A stretch of 64,000 nt of DNA from Nonomuraea dietziae (lineage in GTDB: Bacteria > Actinomycetota > Actinomycetes > Streptosporangiales > Streptosporangiaceae), in contig NZ_JACIBV010000001.1 in the NCBI RefSeq assembly GCF_014195505.1, positions 7,688,001-7,752,000 of the forward strand, written 5' to 3'. Positions within the stretch are counted from its first letter, which is position 1, and every line of letters starts with the position of its first letter. A model generated the notes under the pieces. It had not been told where the DNA came from. It searched no databases and saw nothing but the letters and a program-made list of their open reading frames with translations. This document shows positions 8,277 to 16,389 of the stretch, in pieces. A program made the translations under genes and the position numbers.

Positions 8277-9446
8277 ATGCGCTTCAAGGACCACCCTGCC
8301 GAGCAAGGAGAGGTCACGCGCATCGCGCCCGCCGTGGCCTATGACGGCGACCTCTACCACCTGCCCGACTGGATCACGCGCCGCGGTGAGGAACGGGAGC
8401 TGGGCCGCGCCCACGCCGAGGGCGGCCACCTCGACACCCTCACGCTGGAGACCGGCAGCGTCCCCCGCTTCCACGAACTGGAGGACGAGCGGCTGGCCGA
8501 GCTGAGCAGGATCGAGGACGCCACCGAGCGCGAGATCCAGCAGGACCGCGCCGCGTTCGAGTCCCAGAAGATCAAGCTGGCCGAGTCGCAGCGCCACTTC
8601 GCCGAGGCCCGCCGTACGCTCGACGAGACCCAGCGCCGCGTCACCGAGCTGGAGCAGCCGAGCAGGCGGCCTGGCGACGGCAGGCCGAGCTCCATCGCGC
8701 TGTCGGGCAGCCGCTGGCCCGCGGTCAGACGCTGGCTGCCCGCCGCGCTGCTGCTCCTGCTCCTGGTGATCGTCGAGGTTCCGATCCTCTACCAGGTCAT
8801 CCTGTCCTGGGGCGACAGCGTGGAGATGACCGCGCTGATCGCCACGGGCGCCGCCCTCATCATGCTCGTCGCCCCCCACATGTACGGCAGGGCCTACCGC
8901 ACGTGGCAGGAGAACGGCAGCCCCGCCAGGGGCCGATGGCTGCTGATCGCGGTCGCGCTCGTCTGGGTGGGCCTGATCGTCGCCGTGGCGGTGCTGCGCA
9001 GGGACGCCCTGGTCAAGCCGCTGGTCGTGGACGGACAGAACATCGGGCCCACCGCCGAGGGCGTCAGCCAGCTGCCCACCATGATCCTGCTGCTCGCCCT
9101 GCTCGTGGCCACCGCGCTGATCGCCGCCGACCTGGGCCGCCGGATGCACAACCCCAACGACAGGCGGCTGCGCGAGCTGCGCGCCAAGCGCGACCAGGAG
9201 CGGCGCGCCTTCGTGGAGGCCCAGAGCGAGTACCAGCGCGACGCCGGATTCGCCGAGAGCATCGGCCAGCACCTCCAGGCCGCCGACCGCCGAAGGGCCA
9301 GCAGGGTGCGCCAGGTGGACAACGGCTTCGAGAGCCTGGCCACGGCCTACCTTGGTGGCGTGGTCGAGGGCCTGGGCGACCCGGAGGCGGCCAGCTGGGC
9401 CGAGCGCATTCTGGTGCGGCGCAGGGCGGCTAGGTCGCGAACGTGA
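8277..9446 (+). CDS. Membrane protein with coiled coils and four transmembrane segments
   Basis: 389 aa, function not recognised. The N-terminus is soluble and charged with a long coiled-coil-like stretch (roughly residues 60-125, Glu/Arg/Gln-rich). Four hydrophobic segments follow: around WLPAALLLLLLVIVEVPIL, ALIATGAALIMLVAP, WLLIAVALVWVGLIVAVAVL and TMILLLALLVATALIAADL. A second charged helical stretch and an Arg-rich tail end the protein. ATG 8277 has GGAGG 4 nt upstream. Its end overlaps the convergent GH16 gene by 17 nt. It is divergent from the Lrp-type regulator, with about 180 bp of shared promoter region. Confidence 0.82.
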   Translation: MRFKDHPAEQGEVTRIAPAVAYDGDLYHLPDWITRRGEERELGRAHAEGGHLDTLTLETGSVPRFHELEDERLAELSRIEDATEREIQQDRAAFESQKIKLAESQRHFAEARRTLDETQRRVTELEQPSRRPGDGRPSSIALSGSRWPAVRRWLPAALLLLLLVIVEVPILYQVILSWGDSVEMTALIATGAALIMLVAPHMYGRAYRTWQENGSPARGRWLLIAVALVWVGLIVAVAVLRRDALVKPLVVDGQNIGPTAEGVSQLPTMILLLALLVATALIAADLGRRMHNPNDRRLRELRAKRDQERRAFVEAQSEYQRDAGFAESIGQHLQAADRRRASRVRQVDNGFESLATAYLGGVVEGLGDPEAASWAERILVRRRAARSRT

Positions 9447-10791
9447 ACCAGTTGACGTTGACGAAGTCGGCGGGCTGACCGCTGGTGAAGGTCAGGTAGA
9501 CCGTGTGGGTGCCGCTCGTCGGCGCGATGGTGCCGGGCACGGTCCTCCAGCTCTGCCAGCCCCCGGTGCCGGCGATCGCGAAGTCGCCGATCGGCGGCGC
9601 GGTCGGGCTGCCGAGCCGTACCTGGACCAGGCCGCTCACGCCGCCCGCCGCGCCCGAGGCGACCCTCGCGCTGAACTGCCGCGCGGCCGTGGCGCCGAAG
9701 TTGACGCCGTCGAAGCGGAGCCAGTCGCCGTTGGCGATCCCGCCGACGTTCTGACCGCCGCCGGTGTCGGTCGTGGTCTCGACCATGGTGCCGGACTGAG
9801 CCTGGTAGCGCTCGGCCTGGATCGTGGAGCGGGCGTCCACACCGCCTGGCGGGTTCGTGGGCGGGTCGGTGGGCTGGGTGCCGCCGCCGCTCTGCCAGAC
9901 CGCCACGTAGTCGACCACCATGGGCCTGCCCGACACGGTCGCCGCGGTCGGTGTCGGACCGGCGAGCGCGTTGGGGAAGGCGCCGCCCATCGCCACGTTG
10001 AGCAGGAGGAAGTAGCCCGCGTGGCCGGTCATGTTGGTCCAGGTGCCCGCGTCGAGCTGGGACTGGCTGACGCTGTGGAACTGCTGGCCGTCGACGTACC
10101 AGCGCAGCTGGTTGGGCGAGAGGCTGCGGTCCCACTCGAAGCGGTAGGTGTGGAAGGCCGACTGGCACGTCGAGCCGGGACACGCCCTGCTGGCGCCCAG
10201 TCCAGAGGTCTCGTTGCACGGTCCGCCGGGGTTCACGCCGCAGTGCAGGACGGCCCAGACGGCGTTGACGCCGTTGACGTTCTCCATGATGTCGAACTCG
10301 CCGATGCCGGGCCAGTTCCAGTAGTTGCCCCTGTACGGCGAGCCCAGCGCCCAGAACGCGGGCCAGTAGCCGAGCGCCGCGTCGCCTGTGACGTTCGGCA
10401 TCTGGATCCTGCCCTCGATGCGCAGGATGCGCCCATCGGCGGGCTTGAAGTCGGCGCGGCGGGTCTCGATGCGGGCCGAGGTCCAGTTCTGCCCGCTGCC
10501 CCGAGGCGTGATGCGCAGGTTGCCCGAGCCGTCCAGGCTCAGGTTGGCGGGGTCGGCGGTGTAGTTCTGGATCTCTCCGGTGCCCCAGTTGCCGGGGCCG
10601 CCCGGATAGCCGTGGCCGGTGTCGACGATCCAGTTGGCGGAGGACGGCAGCGCGCCCGAGGGGCCGTTGAAGTCGTCGGACCAGACGAGGCTCCATCCGG
10701 TCGGCGTGGGCGGCACGGCGGCGACGAGGGCTCCGACGGCTAACAGCGCGACCGCCGTCGCGGCCAGACGCCTGAAGTACTTCGAGGGCAT
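9430..10791 (-). CDS. Secreted GH16 beta-glucanase with C-terminal CBM6-like domain
   Basis: 453 aa. A signal peptide (RRLAATAVALLAVGALVAA) leads into a GH16 catalytic domain (about residues 33-260). The active-site strand GEFDIMEN gives E165, D167 and E170, the beta-bulge pattern common in beta-1,3-glucanases. A Pro/Thr/Gly linker (TDPPTNPPGG) joins a C-terminal CBM6-like module (IQAERYQAQSG, NGDWLRFDGVNF). It probably cuts beta-1,3 or mixed-linkage glucans outside the cell. ATG 10791 is chosen over an upstream start because it precedes the signal peptide and has a GGGAG-like site. The promoter carries two identical LacI-type operators. Confidence 0.93.
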   Translation of the reverse strand: MPSKYFRRLAATAVALLAVGALVAAVPPTPTGWSLVWSDDFNGPSGALPSSANWIVDTGHGYPGGPGNWGTGEIQNYTADPANLSLDGSGNLRITPRGSGQNWTSARIETRRADFKPADGRILRIEGRIQMPNVTGDAALGYWPAFWALGSPYRGNYWNWPGIGEFDIMENVNGVNAVWAVLHCGVNPGGPCNETSGLGASRACPGSTCQSAFHTYRFEWDRSLSPNQLRWYVDGQQFHSVSQSQLDAGTWTNMTGHAGYFLLLNVAMGGAFPNALAGPTPTAATVSGRPMVVDYVAVWQSGGGTQPTDPPTNPPGGVDARSTIQAERYQAQSGTMVETTTDTGGGQNVGGIANGDWLRFDGVNFGATAARQFSARVASGAAGGVSGLVQVRLGSPTAPPIGDFAIAGTGGWQSWRTVPGTIAPTSGTHTVYLTFTSGQPADFVNVNWFTFAT

Positions 10792-10824
10792 GACGGTTCT
10801 CCCTTGAGCCTGGGGGGTGAGTGG

Positions 10825-10836
10825 GAGAGCGCTCTC
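10825..10836. promoter_or_regulatory. LacI-type operator, proximal copy (GAGAGCGCTCTC)
   Basis: Perfect 12-bp palindrome 34 nt upstream of the GH16 start. Its central AGCGCT core is typical of LacI-family sugar regulators in actinomycetes such as CebR/CelR. An identical copy lies at 10915-10926. Confidence 0.8.
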
Positions 10837-10865
10837 TGCGATTGATGTGACCACGGCAATCCGGA

Positions 10866-10888
10866 CCTGTCAATGCCGCATTGACAGG
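10866..10888. promoter_or_regulatory. 23-bp perfect odd palindrome between the two LacI-type operators
   Basis: Arms of 11 bp (CCTGTCAATGC and GCATTGACAGG) flank one central base at 10877. It sits almost midway between the two operators. It could be a second regulator's site or a hairpin in the leader; no T tract follows, and it precedes the GH16 gene, so a terminator is less likely. Confidence 0.6.
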
Positions 10889-10914
10889 GCCGTGTGGTGA
10901 AGTAAACGTAGCGA

Positions 10915-10926
10915 GAGAGCGCTCTC
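10915..10926. promoter_or_regulatory. LacI-type operator, distal copy (GAGAGCGCTCTC)
   Basis: Identical to 10825-10836, with centres exactly 90 bp apart, a spacing that could allow DNA looping. Same GH16 promoter region. Confidence 0.8.
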
Positions 10927-10976
10927 AGTTCGCCTGGGGTGCGGGTCGCGTGGGGTGTGGGGAGGGGCCGGTGGGC

Positions 10977-11690
10977 TCAGAGCAGGTCCACCGAGGTGGC
11001 GCCCGCCGTTTCGAGCGCCTCGGTCCAGAAGCTCTCCAGCAGCGGGAAGCGGTCGGGGTTGGAGCCCTTCTTGCGCAGGAAGCCGTGGACCACCACGTCG
11101 TAGCCGGTCAGGTCGGGCAGCAGCCGCGACTGCCTGAGCTCCTTGGCCTTCGCCTGCCTGGCCGCCTCCGACAGGTCCAGCTTGTTGACGTTCAGGTCGC
11201 CCCTGTTGTTGATCAGGTCGCTGAACACGATCACCCGGTGGGCCAGGTCCGGCCGGCGCTGGGCGTTCATCTGCTTCACCAGATAGCGGAGCGCTCCGAG
11301 CACGTCCGACCCCTCGCCCTCGCTGGGACAGTCGAACAGCTTGCTCGCGCGGGGGAGCACCTGCGTGAGGCGGTGCTTGCGGATGCGCTCCTCCACGACG
11401 GGGTTGTCGTTGGGATTCTCCCTCTCGGTCGCGGCCACCGCGACGGGGTCCTCGCGGCACGTGCTGCTCTCCGACGCCCCTGTGACGGCCGCGAAGCCCA
11501 CCCAGTCACAGCCGTCGACGAAGCCCGGCAGCTTGGAGGTCAGGTCGGTGCGGGAGGCGGCGGGGTCGGCGTAGCTGGTGGAGTCGACGATGACGCCGCA
11601 CACCGCTCTCGACTCCGTCCCGCACGCGGCGACACCCGTGCTCAGCAGACCCATCGCCGTGATCGCCGCCGTCCATCGCCCCGGCCTCAT
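10977..11690 (-). CDS. Putative lipoprotein with VWA-like fold
   Basis: 237 aa. The signal sequence ends in a lipobox-like STGVAAC, predicting a lipid-anchored exported protein. The mature part begins CGVIVDSTSY, resembling a metal-ion-dependent adhesion start (D-x-S/T-x-S), and later has HRVIVFSDLINNRGDL as in VWA domains. Function not recognised. Its start overlaps the preceding gene by 4 nt (ATGA), so it forms a two-gene operon with the coiled-coil protein upstream. Confidence 0.75.
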   Translation of the reverse strand: MRPGRWTAAITAMGLLSTGVAACGTESRAVCGVIVDSTSYADPAASRTDLTSKLPGFVDGCDWVGFAAVTGASESSTCREDPVAVAATERENPNDNPVVEERIRKHRLTQVLPRASKLFDCPSEGEGSDVLGALRYLVKQMNAQRRPDLAHRVIVFSDLINNRGDLNVNKLDLSEAARQAKAKELRQSRLLPDLTGYDVVVHGFLRKKGSNPDRFPLLESFWTEALETAGATSVDLL

Positions 11691-12916
11691 CGCTCTCCCG
11701 CCGTCTCGCCCGCTCCCGGCTGTCTCCCGCTGGTGTCGGCGTTCGACGGTTCTCCCGGCTGTCTCCTGCTCGTGTCGGCGTTCGACGGTTCTCCCGGCTG
11801 TCCCCCGTCCGTGTCGGCGTTCGACGGGTCAGCCGTCCGGCCTGCTCCGGGGAAGATTCCCGCCTCTCGAGGAACTCCGTCCTGCGCCGTCCCGGGGAGG
11901 CCGGCGGCCTCGTCCGTGTGCGCCGGGTTCCGGCCGGCGTCCGCTCCTGGGGAGCCGCTGCCTTCGCCCGTCTCGTGCGCTCCCGCCTCCCGCCGCGTGG
12001 CCGTCAGGCCCGGCGCGCTCTCGGGAGCGTTCCGCCGATCACCCTCAGGGACCCCCGGCAGGAGCTCCTGTCTGGACCATCCCCTGGAGAGTTCCAGGAC
12101 CTCCCGCACCTGGCTGTGCCATATCTCGATCCTGTGCTCGACCTCCTCCAGCAGCCCCCCGATCTCCTCCCTGGACGAGAGCGAGGTGACCCCTTCGGCC
12201 GAGGAGTCCATCGCCACCACCTCGCCCTTCCACAGCGAGGGGATCTCCTCCCTGCGAGGATGCGCCCCCATCACCCCGCGCCGGTAGGCCGCGATCACCT
12301 GCTGCGCCCACGCGTGGACGGCCTCCACCTCGTGGTTGCGCTCCACCAGCACGCCGTCCCACTCGCGCGCCAGCTGCTCGATGCGTGAGCGCGCCCGATG
12401 GATCCGGTCCGACGCCTCCCTGAGCGCCGACTCCCTCGCCCGCTCCGCCCGACGCCACCTGGCCTCCGCGATGGAGATGAACGGATCCTCCTCCGCGCCC
12501 GCCGTACCCGGAGGGGCGGGGGAGGCGCCCTCTTCCGTCGCAGGGGCCGCGGAGGCCGCCCTGCCGTTCGGCGACGTTCCGGGGGAGCCCCGTACCTCCC
12601 GCGCGTCAGGCCGCGCCTCCGGGTACAGATCCGCTCGGCCCGTCTCTCTGAACACCGTCTCCCGCGCCTCGCCGACCTGGCGTAACAGGTCGGTACGGCG
12701 GGCGGCGAGCCCCTGGTCGACCCGGGCGATCCGCTCCCGCGCCCTGGCCCTGACCTCGGAGAGGAAGGCGGGCTCGCAGTCGGGATCGGTGAAGTGCGGC
12801 AGAGGGAGCTCGCGGGCGTCCTTCAGGCCCTGCCGGTGAGCGTCGTCCCGCTCGCGATCCCGCTCGGCGAGAGGGTCGCCCGACCCCCGTTTGAACAGGC
12901 GTGACAAGAACGCCAT
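11687..12916 (-). CDS. Coiled-coil protein of unknown function with C-terminal 13-aa repeats
   Basis: 409 aa, not recognised. The N-terminus (MAFLSRLFKRGSGDPLAERD) is basic; the middle is charged and helical (ARARERIARVDQGLAARR, IHRARSRIEQLAREWDGVLV). The tail carries three 13-residue repeats of the type PGEPSNADTSRRQ, coded by 39-bp units at about 11718-11834. No signal peptide or membrane segment is visible. It is translationally coupled to the downstream lipoprotein, which suggests the two work together at the membrane. Confidence 0.72.
   Translation of the reverse strand: MAFLSRLFKRGSGDPLAERDRERDDAHRQGLKDARELPLPHFTDPDCEPAFLSEVRARARERIARVDQGLAARRTDLLRQVGEARETVFRETGRADLYPEARPDAREVRGSPGTSPNGRAASAAPATEEGASPAPPGTAGAEEDPFISIAEARWRRAERARESALREASDRIHRARSRIEQLAREWDGVLVERNHEVEAVHAWAQQVIAAYRRGVMGAHPRREEIPSLWKGEVVAMDSSAEGVTSLSSREEIGGLLEEVEHRIEIWHSQVREVLELSRGWSRQELLPGVPEGDRRNAPESAPGLTATRREAGAHETGEGSGSPGADAGRNPAHTDEAAGLPGTAQDGVPREAGIFPGAGRTADPSNADTDGGQPGEPSNADTSRRQPGEPSNADTSGRQPGAGETAGER
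11718..11834. repeat. 39-bp tandem repeat, three units, in frame
   Basis: Copies begin near 11718, 11757 and 11796 with few substitutions. The unit length is 13 codons, so the coiled-coil gene's frame is kept. Confidence 0.8.
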
Positions 12917-13080
12917 TCATGTCTCCCGGCTCCGCCGGAACGATCTCCGGCCCGAGTGTCCCTAGATCCCCACACTAATCGGTCATCCACCGCTCATAGC
13001 GCGAAAAATCAGGCCATAGCAAACGGGTGCGGGGATCAGGGAGCGCCGGGGCAGCCGGCACGCGTCGCCGACGGGCCGGC

Positions 13081-13310
13081 CCGAAACGCGTGCCGAGCAC
13101 AGCGCGCCCGAGCACAGCGCGCCCCGAGCACAGCGCGCCCCGAGCGGAGCGCGCCCCGAGCGGAGCGCGCCCCGAGCGGAGCGCGCCCCAGGCAGAGCGC
13201 GCCCCGAGCACAGCGCGTGCCGAACGGAGCGTGTGCCGAGCGGAGCGTGTGCCGAGCGCGTCCCGAGCACAGTGCGTGCCGAGCGGAGCGCGCCCCGAGC
13301 GGAAGCGCCT
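13081..13310. repeat. Degenerate short GC-rich tandem repeat in an intergenic gap
   Basis: Many copies of a roughly 15-bp motif related to GAGCGGAGCGCGCCCC, with variants such as GAGCACAGCGCGCC and GAGCGGAGCGTGTGCC. It lies in the 404-bp gap between the stop of the 13321-14025 gene and the promoter of the 12916 gene. Reading frames across it are repeat artefacts. No other feature was seen in this gap. Confidence 0.75.
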
Positions 13311-13320
13311 GTTGTGGGGG

Positions 13321-14025
13321 TCAGGCCTTCTCGGCCTCGCCCGTCGCCTGCTCCAGCGCATCCTCGGGAGAGGCCTCGAGGTCCTGCTCGGCGTCGGCGC
13401 TGGCCTGGGCCGAGGCCTTGTCCAGCCGTACCCAGCTGGTCACGCTCTCGACCGCGAACAGCACCAGCAGGTACGCGGTCAGGGCGTACAGCACGGGGGT
13501 CAGGACGCCGAGCGCCGCGCCCGCGGCGATGATCAGCAGGCGCACCTCCCAGCCGAGACCCGCCATGAACACCCAGGTGGGTGGCCAGATGCTCTGGCGC
13601 GTGCGGTAGACGGTGTCGTAGGTGTGGTAGCCGACCACGTACAGCAGCACGAACAGCAGCCACTTGGGCGCGTCGTGGCTCAGGCCGATGAGGATGACGG
13701 CGAGGAACTCGGTGCCGCGCAGGATCGGCGGCACCAGCCAGTCGAGGCGTCCGAGGTGGTCGCTGGCCGCGGTGGGCAGGACCAGCACGACCATGATGGC
13801 CACCGAGATGAGCGGGGACAGCCCCGCGAGCGCCACCGCGATGGTGGCGAGCAACGTGACCAGGAGGGTGGCGACGGGCGGCAGGCCCTTGCCGAGCCGG
13901 GGGGCTACGGCGTGGACCAGGGGACCGTCGTCGCGGTAGGCGAGCAGCCTCGCGGTCTGGATTCTGCGGCGCTCCTCGTCGGGGTCGGGAGCGGCGGCGG
14001 CGCTGGCCTGCGGCTGAGTGATCAT
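13321..14025 (-). CDS. Multi-pass membrane protein, DUF5941-like partner of the CDP-alcohol phosphatidyltransferase
   Basis: 234 aa. The N-terminus has the charged stretch DPDEERRRIQTARLLAYRDDG, then several hydrophobic segments (VATLLVTLLATIAVALAGL, ISVAIMVVLVLPTAA, WLLFVLLYVVGYHTY, LLIIAAGAALGVLTPVLYAL), and an acidic C-terminus. In related actinomycetes a domain of this kind is fused to the C-terminus of a CDP-alcohol phosphatidyltransferase; here it is a separate gene that overlaps the enzyme by 4 nt (ATGA at 14022-14025). The DUF name is from memory and should be treated as likely, not certain. Confidence 0.72.
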   Translation of the reverse strand: MITQPQASAAAAPDPDEERRRIQTARLLAYRDDGPLVHAVAPRLGKGLPPVATLLVTLLATIAVALAGLSPLISVAIMVVLVLPTAASDHLGRLDWLVPPILRGTEFLAVILIGLSHDAPKWLLFVLLYVVGYHTYDTVYRTRQSIWPPTWVFMAGLGWEVRLLIIAAGAALGVLTPVLYALTAYLLVLFAVESVTSWVRLDKASAQASADAEQDLEASPEDALEQATGEAEKA

Positions 14026-15533
14026 GCGAGCGACCTCATGACGCGTCCGGTGGCGGTGTAGGCGGCGGCGACGCTGCCCCAGATCAGCAGGGTGATGAAG
14101 GTGACCCGGGCGTCGAAGAGGGCGGCGGTGATCGCGATGGCCGCGAACCGCTCGCCGATGGGGAAGACGACCATCTTGCGCGCCCAGTAGACGGCGCGGA
14201 ACTTGCCCGCCTTGCTCCACATCTTCAGCACGCCGCGGATGCCGCTGCTGCGCTCGACCTTGCGCCGTTCGAGCGCCTTGCGCAGGTCGCGGTCGTCGGG
14301 CGCGGTGAGCGGGGTGGTGGGCAGCGGGGAGGGCGGCTTGCGCCGGTTGGCGGCGCCGAAGGAGAAGTCGAGCAGGTGCTTGACCGACTGCAGGGCCAGT
14401 GCGGCCAGCGCCAGGATCCAGATGTCGTCGCTGTGCCCCGCCACGACGTAGCCGATGGCGAGACCGGCGAAGACGACGTACTCCTTGAACCGGTCGAAGG
14501 TCGCGTCGAGCCACGCGCCGAGCACGCCGAACTTGCGGGCGTAGCGGGCGACCTGGCCGTCGACGCAGTCGAAGACGAAGGCGAAGTAGATCAGCACGCC
14601 GCCGGCGACCATGCCGAGCCGCTCGCCCGTGGCGAAGCAGGCGGCCGCCGCCACGCCGAGCGCGATGGAGATCAGCGTGACCTGGTTGGGCGTCAGGCCG
14701 CGCCTGGCCGCCCAGCGGGCGATGAAACGGGAGTAGGTGCTGACGAAGTAGGTGGTGAAGAAGCCGTCGGCGCCCTTGACCGCGTTGTTGAGCCTGGCGC
14801 GGTCCTCGTCCATGCCGGACATCTCGGTCGCGGCCTCGGTGGCCTCCGCCTGCGTGGTGATCCTGCGGTAGAACAGGTCGCGGCGGCCGCGGATGCCGAC
14901 GGAGACGCCCTTGCGGACCAGCGCGAAGACGATCAGCTGGACCAGGTCGTCCTCGGGACCGAACAGGTGGGCGAGGTCGGCCAGCTCGCGGCAGGCCTCG
15001 GCGAGCACGGGGGCGTTGCGGGCGCTCAGGTGCAGCGGACCGAGCAGGATGGCGTTGGGCCGGGTGACGGCGTGGTGCGCGGTGCCGACCGAGATGATCC
15101 TCGACTTGCCCACGCGCGCGCGGACCATGAGCCCCTCGAGGCTGTTGGCGCCGATCTCCGGCTGCGCCTCGTCGATCGGGACGTCGGGGACGATCTTGTC
15201 GCCGTTCTCGTCCTCCGGCCGCGGCTCCTTGGCCACGAGCGCGATGGCGCCGCGCTTGGCCTTGGTGATCTGGTAGATCAGCTCGTCGTGGATGACCGAG
15301 TTGACCGGCAGGAGCAGCATGCTCTCCTGGGCCGCGTCGGCCACCTCGGCGAGGGCGCGCAGGGCGGTGGCGAGATCGGTGCGCTCGATCGTGGCGGCCT
15401 GGGGGTCGAGCGAGAGGGCCTGGGTGCGCAGGCGCTCGCCCACGGTGGGCGCGCCGGGCAGCGCGGCCAGCCGGAGGCCGGTCGGAGCGGTGTCGGGGCC
15501 GGGCGAAGAGCCCAGCAGGACCACGCGGGTCAT
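14022..15533 (-). CDS. CDP-alcohol phosphatidyltransferase family protein with N-terminal sugar-nucleotidyltransferase-like domain
   Basis: 503 aa. The C-terminal half has the complete CDP-alcohol phosphotransferase motif D-G-x2-A-R-x8-G-x3-D-x3-D (from DCVDGQVARYARKFG to AWLDATFD) and several membrane helices; it should condense a CDP-activated alcohol with a second alcohol to make a phospholipid or phospholipid head group. The N-terminal half (VVLLGSSPGPDTAPTGL, SMLLLPVNSVIHDELI) resembles a degenerate nucleotidyltransferase-like domain. ATG 15533 is chosen because AAGGG lies just upstream. The lipid made is unknown. Confidence 0.85.
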   Translation of the reverse strand: MTRVVLLGSSPGPDTAPTGLRLAALPGAPTVGERLRTQALSLDPQAATIERTDLATALRALAEVADAAQESMLLLPVNSVIHDELIYQITKAKRGAIALVAKEPRPEDENGDKIVPDVPIDEAQPEIGANSLEGLMVRARVGKSRIISVGTAHHAVTRPNAILLGPLHLSARNAPVLAEACRELADLAHLFGPEDDLVQLIVFALVRKGVSVGIRGRRDLFYRRITTQAEATEAATEMSGMDEDRARLNNAVKGADGFFTTYFVSTYSRFIARWAARRGLTPNQVTLISIALGVAAAACFATGERLGMVAGGVLIYFAFVFDCVDGQVARYARKFGVLGAWLDATFDRFKEYVVFAGLAIGYVVAGHSDDIWILALAALALQSVKHLLDFSFGAANRRKPPSPLPTTPLTAPDDRDLRKALERRKVERSSGIRGVLKMWSKAGKFRAVYWARKMVVFPIGERFAAIAITAALFDARVTFITLLIWGSVAAAYTATGRVMRSLA

Positions 15534-15651
15534 GTCACCCTTTCGAGGCGGTTGCGGGGGGCGGAACAACTGGTAAACCAGGGGCAGTCGTCAAAGTCTA
15601 GTGAGAGTTCGGCAAAGCCGGGCCACCCGACGCTCACCCTAGACTGGACGG

Positions 15652-16389
15652 GTGAGTCTCTACCGTGACGAGGGCGTCGTCCTGCGCACGCAGAAGCTGG
15701 GCGAGGCCGACAGGATCGTCACGCTCCTCACCAAGCGCACGGGCAAGGTGCGAGGGGTGGCCAAGGGCGTGCGCCGCACCACCTCGAGATTCGGCGCGAG
15801 GCTCGAGCCCTTTACCCATGTTGACCTGCAGTTGCACGTGGGCCGCACGCTCGACGTGGTCACGCAGGCCGAGACCATCCACCCGTACGGCGAGGCGCTG
15901 GCCCACGACTACCCCCGCTACACGGCCGGCAGCGCGATGCTCGAGACGGCCGACCGCCTCATCCAGGGCGAGAAGGAGCCTGCGCTCAAGCAGTTCCTGC
16001 TGCTGGTGGGCGGGTTGCGCACACTGGGCGACGGCAGCCACGAGGCCCGCCTGGTGCTCGACGCCTACTTCCTGCGCTCGCTCGCCGTGGCCGGATACGC
16101 CCCCGCCCTGCAGGAGTGCGCCAGGTGCAGGGCCGACACGGTGAGGGCGTTCGCGATCGTCGCGGGCGGGGCGGTGTGCGGGGCGTGCCGTCCCGCGGGC
16201 GCCGCCGTCCCCGCGGGGGAGACCCTGGCGTTGATGACGGCGCTGCTGCGCGGAGACTGGACCGCCGCCGACGCCTCCCAGGCCCGCCACCGCAACGAGT
16301 GCAGCGGTCTGGTCGCCGCCTACCTGCAGTGGCACCTCGAGCACGGCATTCGTTCTCTCCGCCATGTTGAAAGGGAGCCAGCACGTTGA
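15652..16389 (+). CDS. recO: DNA repair protein RecO
   Basis: 245 aa from GTG 15652. RecO loads RecA during RecFOR recombination repair. The N-terminal OB fold starts SLYRDEGVVLRTQKLGEADR and continues TKRTGKVRGVAKGVRR; the C-terminal part has the zinc-site cysteines CARC and CGAC. It overlaps uppS by 4 nt, the usual recO-uppS neighbourhood of actinobacteria. Confidence 0.95.
   Translation: MSLYRDEGVVLRTQKLGEADRIVTLLTKRTGKVRGVAKGVRRTTSRFGARLEPFTHVDLQLHVGRTLDVVTQAETIHPYGEALAHDYPRYTAGSAMLETADRLIQGEKEPALKQFLLLVGGLRTLGDGSHEARLVLDAYFLRSLAVAGYAPALQECARCRADTVRAFAIVAGGAVCGACRPAGAAVPAGETLALMTALLRGDWTAADASQARHRNECSGLVAAYLQWHLEHGIRSLRHVEREPAR

Noticed and set aside
10866..10888. Terminator reading of the 23-bp palindrome
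   Set aside because: It lies between two operators in a promoter, with a one-base centre and no T tract, so a protein-binding site is more likely.
13027..13310. Arg/Ala/Glu-rich open frames over the intergenic repeat
   Set aside because: Low-complexity product present in several frames and on both strands; no ribosome site.
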